Of a DNA stretch of 31,778 nucleotides, positions 28,218 through 31,778 are shown piece after piece (positions within the stretch are counted from its first letter, which is position 1; every line of letters starts with the position of its first letter). The notes under the pieces are model-generated. The model saw only the letters and a program-made list of their open reading frames with translations. It did not search any database and was not told the origin of the DNA. Source of the stretch: a virus; the IMG/VR virus record IMGVR_UViG_3300006917_000089, positions 1-31,778 of that record; one strand, given 5' to 3'. A program made the translations under genes and the position numbers.

Positions 28218-29291
28218 ATGTCAGCACCGACGATCATCGATGTTAATCTCGGCGCCGGCCTGACCATCGGCACGACCACAATCACGGGCGGAACAGACGG
28301 CCGCATCCTGCGTAATAGCTCTGGCGTGGTGGGGGAATACACCCTGACGGGGAGCGGGACGGTTGTGGCGATGCAGACAAGCCCAACACTGACCGGGCCA
28401 GTCATCATCAATGAGGCTGTTGGGTCGAGCGGGCTCACCATCACGGGGGCTACTCAGACAACAAGTCAGCCAGCACTAAACATCACGCAGACGTGGAATG
28501 CTGGAGCGGTTACGTTTACGGGAGCCGCAATCAATACAACAAAGACAGCATGTGCTGACGCATCGAGACAATTGGTTATTCAGGATGCTGGGGTAGACCG
28601 GATTTGTTTCTCTGGCGGCAACTCGAATTACCCGTGGATTGGCATTGCAGCAGGAACAGAACTAGAATTTCGTGCAATTAATCGCGCGAATACAGCAATG
28701 GTGAATGCCGCCTATTTCCAGGCGGGCACCGGGCTATGGACGGCATCCGAATTTAGGATGGGGTCGATCAATTACAGCTCTGGGGATCTATTTATAAAAC
28801 GGGCGGCAGCTGCAACTCTCCAGATGGGCACCGACATCAACGGCGCCGCAGTCGCCCAAACACTTCGGGCCTGCAACGGCATCACTGGCACGGACAAGGC
28901 TGGAGCGAACTTCACCATCCAATCCGGCACGGGCACAGGCGCAGGCGCGGTCAGCAGCCTGATCTTCAAAACGCCTGCTGTGCTCGGCACGGGCACGACA
29001 GCCCAGACAGCCACGACTCGGTTGACGCTGGTGGAAGGCTCAGCTACCTTCACGACGCCAACGGTGAAAGCCGCATCTGACACCGCGATTCCTGCGGGCG
29101 GCACGGCAGGCACGGGCTACACCTTCAGCAGCACTGCAAACTATGGCGTGTTCTTTGGCTCTGGCGCTCCGACGCTTAGCGCGGCGAAGGGGTCGCTGTA
29201 TCTCCGCTCGGACGGGAGCGGCACGACCGACCGCGCCTACATCAACACCGACGGGTCCACCACCTGGACCGCGCTTACCACCGTCGCATAA
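28218..29291 (+). CDS. Tail fibre / receptor-binding protein
   Basis: It encodes 357 residues after a GGAG site. The sequence is Thr/Gly/Ala/Ser-rich with repeated short strands (TIIDVNLGAGLTIGTTTITG, LTGPVIINEAVGSSG, later FTIQSGTGTGAGAVSSLIFK). The C-terminus (GSLYLRSDGSGTTDRAYINT, then DGSTTWTALTTVA) is a very common ending of phage fibres and appendage proteins. The middle (about 28440-28800) is visibly lower in GC. It likely forms a trimeric fibre that binds the host surface. Confidence 0.75.
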   Translation: MSAPTIIDVNLGAGLTIGTTTITGGTDGRILRNSSGVVGEYTLTGSGTVVAMQTSPTLTGPVIINEAVGSSGLTITGATQTTSQPALNITQTWNAGAVTFTGAAINTTKTACADASRQLVIQDAGVDRICFSGGNSNYPWIGIAAGTELEFRAINRANTAMVNAAYFQAGTGLWTASEFRMGSINYSSGDLFIKRAAAATLQMGTDINGAAVAQTLRACNGITGTDKAGANFTIQSGTGTGAGAVSSLIFKTPAVLGTGTTAQTATTRLTLVEGSATFTTPTVKAASDTAIPAGGTAGTGYTFSSTANYGVFFGSGAPTLSAAKGSLYLRSDGSGTTDRAYINTDGSTTWTALTTVA

Positions 29292-29301
29292 AGGAGCATC
29301 G

Positions 29302-29532
29302 ATGCCAGCGACCTACTCGATCGACATCACGGCCAGCGATAAGGAAGAACTCGGCATCCAGTGGGCGAAGGACAGCTACAACGCGCGCGAGGTCGCCGCG
29401 AATCCTAACTTCGTGGCGCTGACCGCCAAGCAATTCCTGAAGCAGCACCTGAACGATTACGTGCTGGATTTGAAGAAAGCCTACAAGCAGAAGCTGCGCG
29501 ACGACGCTGCGAACGCGGTAAACTTCGACTAG
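29302..29532 (+). CDS. Small protein after the fibre gene
   Basis: It encodes 76 residues from an ATG with AAGGAG at 29291-29296. It is helical in the second half (LTAKQFLKQHLNDYVLDLKK) and charged, with no membrane or Cys motif. Location between a fibre gene and an appendage gene suggests a structural or assembly role (for example a fibre chaperone), which is inferred. Confidence 0.58.
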   Translation: MPATYSIDITASDKEELGIQWAKDSYNAREVAANPNFVALTAKQFLKQHLNDYVLDLKKAYKQKLRDDAANAVNFD

Positions 29533-29542
29533 GACGGAGACG

Positions 29543-29809
29543 ATGGGAAAAGCCGCACGATTTAAGCTCGCCCAGAACGACGAAGCGCCTCAGACGACGG
29601 TGCTCGACACGGCGGATCTGGAGTATCTTCGCAAGGTGTATCAGGACGCTGCGGACGCGCAAGCCGCGGCGCGATGGGTGCTTAGGGCCGCTGAGCCCGC
29701 CAAAAACGCCTTCGATTCGGTCATCACGCATCTGCGCGAGAAGCACAAGCTTAGGCCGAACGATACGATCGACATCCAGACCGGAGCGATTACCCGAAAG
29801 GCTGAGTAA
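29543..29809 (+). CDS. Helical hypothetical protein in the appendage block
   Basis: It encodes 88 residues. Its middle is a charged helix (LDTADLEYLRKVYQDAADAQ, then AARWVLRAAEPAKNAFDSVI), followed by RPNDTIDIQTGAITRKAE. Similar short helical proteins precede tail-appendage genes in other phages. It overlaps the next gene by TAATG. No family recognised. Confidence 0.58.
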   Translation: MGKAARFKLAQNDEAPQTTVLDTADLEYLRKVYQDAADAQAAARWVLRAAEPAKNAFDSVITHLREKHKLRPNDTIDIQTGAITRKAE

Positions 29810-30711
29810 TGGCTGACTACGCACTTGGTAGCACGTTCGATGTGAAATTCGCGACGCGGTCAGCCGGTGCCATGACTGCGCTCTCGGGTGGCACAGTCGT
29901 GGCCTATCCGGACAACTCGACCACGGAAGTCACGGGTGGCATTACGCTCACGGCAGACATTGATGCCGTAACGGGCCTGAACAACGTGCGAGTGGTCGCC
30001 ACGTCCGGCAACGGCTATGCGGCTGGCAGCAATTACACGCTCGTGCTGAGTGCGGGCACGGTCGGCGGCACATCGGTGGTCGGGACGCCGGTTGGGGAGT
30101 TTTCGCTCGAAGCGGAAAGCGCATTACGTCCGGCCACAGCTGGGCGCACGGCGGCGATTGATGCATCCGGACAGGTCACGGTCGGCGCGATGGCTGCGGA
30201 TACGCTCACAGCGTCTGCGCTTGCGGCGTCCGCGGTCACAGAGATCCAGTCGGGACTCAGCACGCTTGACGCGGCAGGGATTCGGACGGCTGTAGGGCTC
30301 GCATCGGCGAACCTCGATACGCAGATCGGCGACTTGCCGACGAATGCTGAGCTCACAGCCGCGCTCGCGAGTGCTGATGATGCGGTCCTGGCGGCGATCG
30401 CGGCGCTCAATAACCTCTCCAGCGCTGGCGCACAGGCTGCAGCGGCAGCGGCTCTGACGGCTTACGGTGCGGCGCTCACGTCTGATATTCCAACCACGGC
30501 GCAGATTGCGGATAAGGTGCTCGGCCGCAACCTAGCTGGATCGTCTGATGGCGGGCGCACGGTCAAGGATGCGCTGCGGACGCTCCGGAACAAGGTCAAC
30601 ATCGACGCGACGACCGTGACGGTCTACCAAGAGGACGACACGACGACCGCATGGTCAGGTGTGGCGACGCGGGCAGACCTTGACGCCTTACAGACAGTGG
30701 ACCCGAGCTAA
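29809..30711 (+). CDS. Tail/appendage structural protein with Ig-like N-terminus
   Basis: It encodes 300 residues. The first 100 look like an Ig/beta-sandwich domain (DVKFATRSAGAMTALSGGTV, NNVRVVATSGNGYAAGSNYT). An Ala-rich helical region follows (SALAASAVTEIQSGLSTLDA). The end (KVLGRNLAGSSDGGRTVKDA, then TVYQEDDTTTAWSGVATRAD) is a recurrent ending of phage virion-associated proteins. The helical middle suggests a trimeric stalk. It overlaps the next gene by TAATG. Confidence 0.65.
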   Translation: MADYALGSTFDVKFATRSAGAMTALSGGTVVAYPDNSTTEVTGGITLTADIDAVTGLNNVRVVATSGNGYAAGSNYTLVLSAGTVGGTSVVGTPVGEFSLEAESALRPATAGRTAAIDASGQVTVGAMAADTLTASALAASAVTEIQSGLSTLDAAGIRTAVGLASANLDTQIGDLPTNAELTAALASADDAVLAAIAALNNLSSAGAQAAAAAALTAYGAALTSDIPTTAQIADKVLGRNLAGSSDGGRTVKDALRTLRNKVNIDATTVTVYQEDDTTTAWSGVATRADLDALQTVDPS

Positions 30712-30881
30712 TGTGGCTGTTTCGCTGGTTCTCTCGGCGGCGTTCCACCGGCGCGACGTTGCCGGACATCATCTTCGCGACGCTGCGGAACCGCACACCA
30801 CGCTACACTCTCGACCCGCGGCACGCTGATAGCGTCCTGCGCTCGCGCGTGGCATCCTATACGCTGAGGTATCGAGGCTGA
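30711..30881 (+). CDS. Short basic aromatic protein
   Basis: It encodes 56 residues joined to both neighbours by one-base overlaps. It begins MWLFRWFSRRRSTGATLPDI and is Arg-rich throughout (TPRYTLDPRHADSVLRSRVA). Small proteins of this kind occur near appendage genes. Function unknown. Confidence 0.55.
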   Translation: MWLFRWFSRRRSTGATLPDIIFATLRNRTPRYTLDPRHADSVLRSRVASYTLRYRG

Positions 30882-31216
30882 TGGCCGCAAAACTACTCGA
30901 AATGACCGAAGGCTGGAGCGCGGAGATTGGGCCGATTCAGGCGCTCTCGGATGGTGTCGGATTCGCCCTGACCGACTACACCTGCACGGCTATCGTGACG
31001 GATTCGGCTCGAGCCACGGTCACAAGCGCGGCCACAGTCCGTAAGCACAGCGACCAGACGACCTATCCCGGTTATTGGTATTTCACGCCGGACCCGACGA
31101 AGTGGCTCACGACCGGCAGTCCCTACTACATCCATCTGAAGCTCGTAGACGGCTCGAGCAAGGTGGCATTCTTCCCTAACGGGGAAGCGATGCAGGTCAT
31201 TGTTAACAAGCCATGA
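30881..31216 (+). CDS. Ig-like virion appendage protein
   Basis: It encodes 111 residues starting in TGATG. Short strands read as an immunoglobulin-like domain: GWSAEIGPIQALSDGVGFAL, then TDYTCTAIVTDSARATVTSA and a Tyr/Trp-rich GYWYFTPDPTKWLTTGSPYY, closing with HLKLVDGSSKVAFFPNGEAM. Such domains occur as the N-terminal part of upper-baseplate and similar appendage proteins. It overlaps the HNH gene by ATGA. Confidence 0.62.
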   Translation: MAAKLLEMTEGWSAEIGPIQALSDGVGFALTDYTCTAIVTDSARATVTSAATVRKHSDQTTYPGYWYFTPDPTKWLTTGSPYYIHLKLVDGSSKVAFFPNGEAMQVIVNKP

Positions 31217-31533
31217 GCCCGATTTGCCTTGAGCCTGGCTGTCCAGCGCTGGTGCCGAGAGGTCGATGCAAGGCGCACCAGAAGCCAGACATCCGCCAGA
31301 ATGCCGATGTGCGGACGCTGTATCATACGCCGCAGTGGGAGGCGCTCAAGCGTCAGGTGCGGGCTGATGAGCCGTGGTGCCGCGCGTGCCTTACTGCTGG
31401 CGTAACCGTCCCAGGGACACAGACAGACCATATCGAGCCGCATCGGGGTTCACTGGCGCTGTTCTGGGACCGATGCAACCTACAGAACCTGTGCGCTGAG
31501 TGTCACGCGCGCAAGACGAGGCAAGGACTGTGA
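31213..31533 (+). CDS. HNH endonuclease of the terminase/packaging type
   Basis: It encodes 106 residues. A Cys-rich start (CLEPGCPALVPRGRCKAHQK) precedes LYHTPQWEALKRQVRADEPW, then CRACLTAGV, DHIEPHRGSLALFWDRCNLQ and LCAECHARKTR. This W-x-x-L-x-x-x-x-L-x-x-x-P-x-C-x-x-C, D-H-I-x-P-H-R-G, N-L-x-x-L-C-x-x-C-H-x-x-K layout is the standard phage HNH nuclease found beside terminase genes and needed for cos cleavage in HK97-like phages. It suggests terminase genes lie just beyond the right edge. Confidence 0.9.
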   Translation: MSPICLEPGCPALVPRGRCKAHQKPDIRQNADVRTLYHTPQWEALKRQVRADEPWCRACLTAGVTVPGTQTDHIEPHRGSLALFWDRCNLQNLCAECHARKTRQGL

Positions 31534-31736
31534 CGACCGCCTATCAACCAATCACTATAGGAACCGCCATCGTCTGGTGTGCCTGCGGTGCGGTGTTAGT
31601 GGCTGAGCGTTACGTTGATGCAGTGGCGCTCCTTGACGAGCACCAGTGTAGTCTCGGATGCCCGATGCTACCGCACAACACGGCACGCACAGCGCGTATG
31701 ATGAGCAGCGAATACGAGACGCCTGTAAATGACTGA
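31530..31736 (+). CDS. Small hypothetical protein with CxC and Cys-rich end
   Basis: It encodes 68 residues from a GTG in GTGA overlap with the HNH gene. It reads TYQPITIGTAIVWCACGAVL type strands (starting AYQPITIGTA), then VDAVALLDEHQCSLGCPMLP with two further Cys, so a zinc site of CAC plus CSLGC is plausible. Located between HNH and what may be a terminase gene. Function unknown. Confidence 0.58.
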   Translation: MTTAYQPITIGTAIVWCACGAVLVAERYVDAVALLDEHQCSLGCPMLPHNTARTARMMSSEYETPVND

Positions 31737-31778
31737 CCAGGGGGGATATATCGCCTCTGTAAGCTCACGTCGTCAAAC
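31729..31778 (+). CDS. 5' end of a further gene, cut by window (possibly terminase small subunit)
   Basis: An ATG at 31729 overlaps the previous stop by 8 bp and opens a frame, MTDQGGYIASVSSRRQ, that continues to the window edge. Sixteen residues are too few to identify it. Position right after the HNH nuclease is where terminase small subunit genes lie, so that is a positional guess. Confidence 0.4.
   Translation, partial: MTDQGGYIASVSSRRQ

Noticed and set aside
1-31778. Right-edge frame could join the left-edge capsid frame if the window were circular
   Set aside because: The phase matches (a one-in-three chance), but the joined genome would lack terminase, portal and protease genes, so circular closure is unlikely.
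1-31778. tRNA genes, CRISPR arrays, insertion sequences, integrase
   Set aside because: Searched by eye; no cloverleaf, no spaced repeats, no transposase or integrase motifs were seen.

Overview
The window looks like most of the genome of a tailed double-stranded DNA phage (siphovirus type, or a prophage) of a high-GC Gram-negative bacterium; GC is about 60 % by eye. An HK97-type capsid gene is cut by the left edge. It is followed by head-tail connector genes, a tail tube gene, a tail-chaperone pair with a frameshift signal, an 898-residue tape measure protein and tail-tip genes. Almost every gene is on the + strand, and about 40 junctions are ATGA/GTGA or TAATG/TGATG stop-start overlaps. The terminase, portal and protease genes are not here. 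They would be expected just beyond the right edge, after the HNH gene at 31213-31533, so the window is probably a cut from a roughly 36-40 kb genome. The host guess rests mainly on a phage-encoded PEP-CTERM protein, which implies a host with an exosortase (typically a biofilm- or EPS-forming Gram-negative lineage).

Layout. 1-3304: major capsid protein, a small head protein, connector, head closure and HK97 gp10-like protein. 3301-5997: an unusual three-gene insert in the morphogenesis operon, made of a GT-A glycosyltransferase, a radical SAM enzyme with C-terminal auxiliary-cluster cysteines, and a CgeB-like GT-B glycosyltransferase. 6021-14960: tail tube, chaperones with an A AAA AAC slippery site plus hairpin, tape measure, tail-tip/hub and beta-sandwich appendage genes, ending in a hairpin. 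15025-15373: a control region with one leftward, frameshifted small gene and a strong promoter that appears to give a leaderless mRNA for an XRE regulator. 15374-25591: a long early operon with small Cys-rich proteins, an Erf annealase, a CCA-adding-like nucleotidyltransferase, a YqaJ/lambda-exo-like nuclease, an SSB-like protein, a NinB-like protein, a DNA methyltransferase, an HNH nuclease, a replication initiator carrying internal repeats (candidate origin), a possible helicase loader and a PD-(D/E)XK mini-nuclease. 25592-28203: a promoter region followed by membrane and secreted proteins, including the PEP-CTERM protein. 28218-31216: fibre and appendage genes. 31213-31778: HNH nuclease, a small protein and the start of one more gene.

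How it works together. Early genes support recombination-dependent replication (annealase, exonuclease, ssDNA-binding-like protein) starting from an origin that may lie inside the initiator gene. Late genes build a long non-contractile tail. The GT/radical SAM/GT cassette most plausibly modifies a virion component or the host surface. The PEP-CTERM protein would be sorted by the host exosortase and so could alter the infected cell's surface. No integrase, tRNA, CRISPR array or recognisable endolysin was found.
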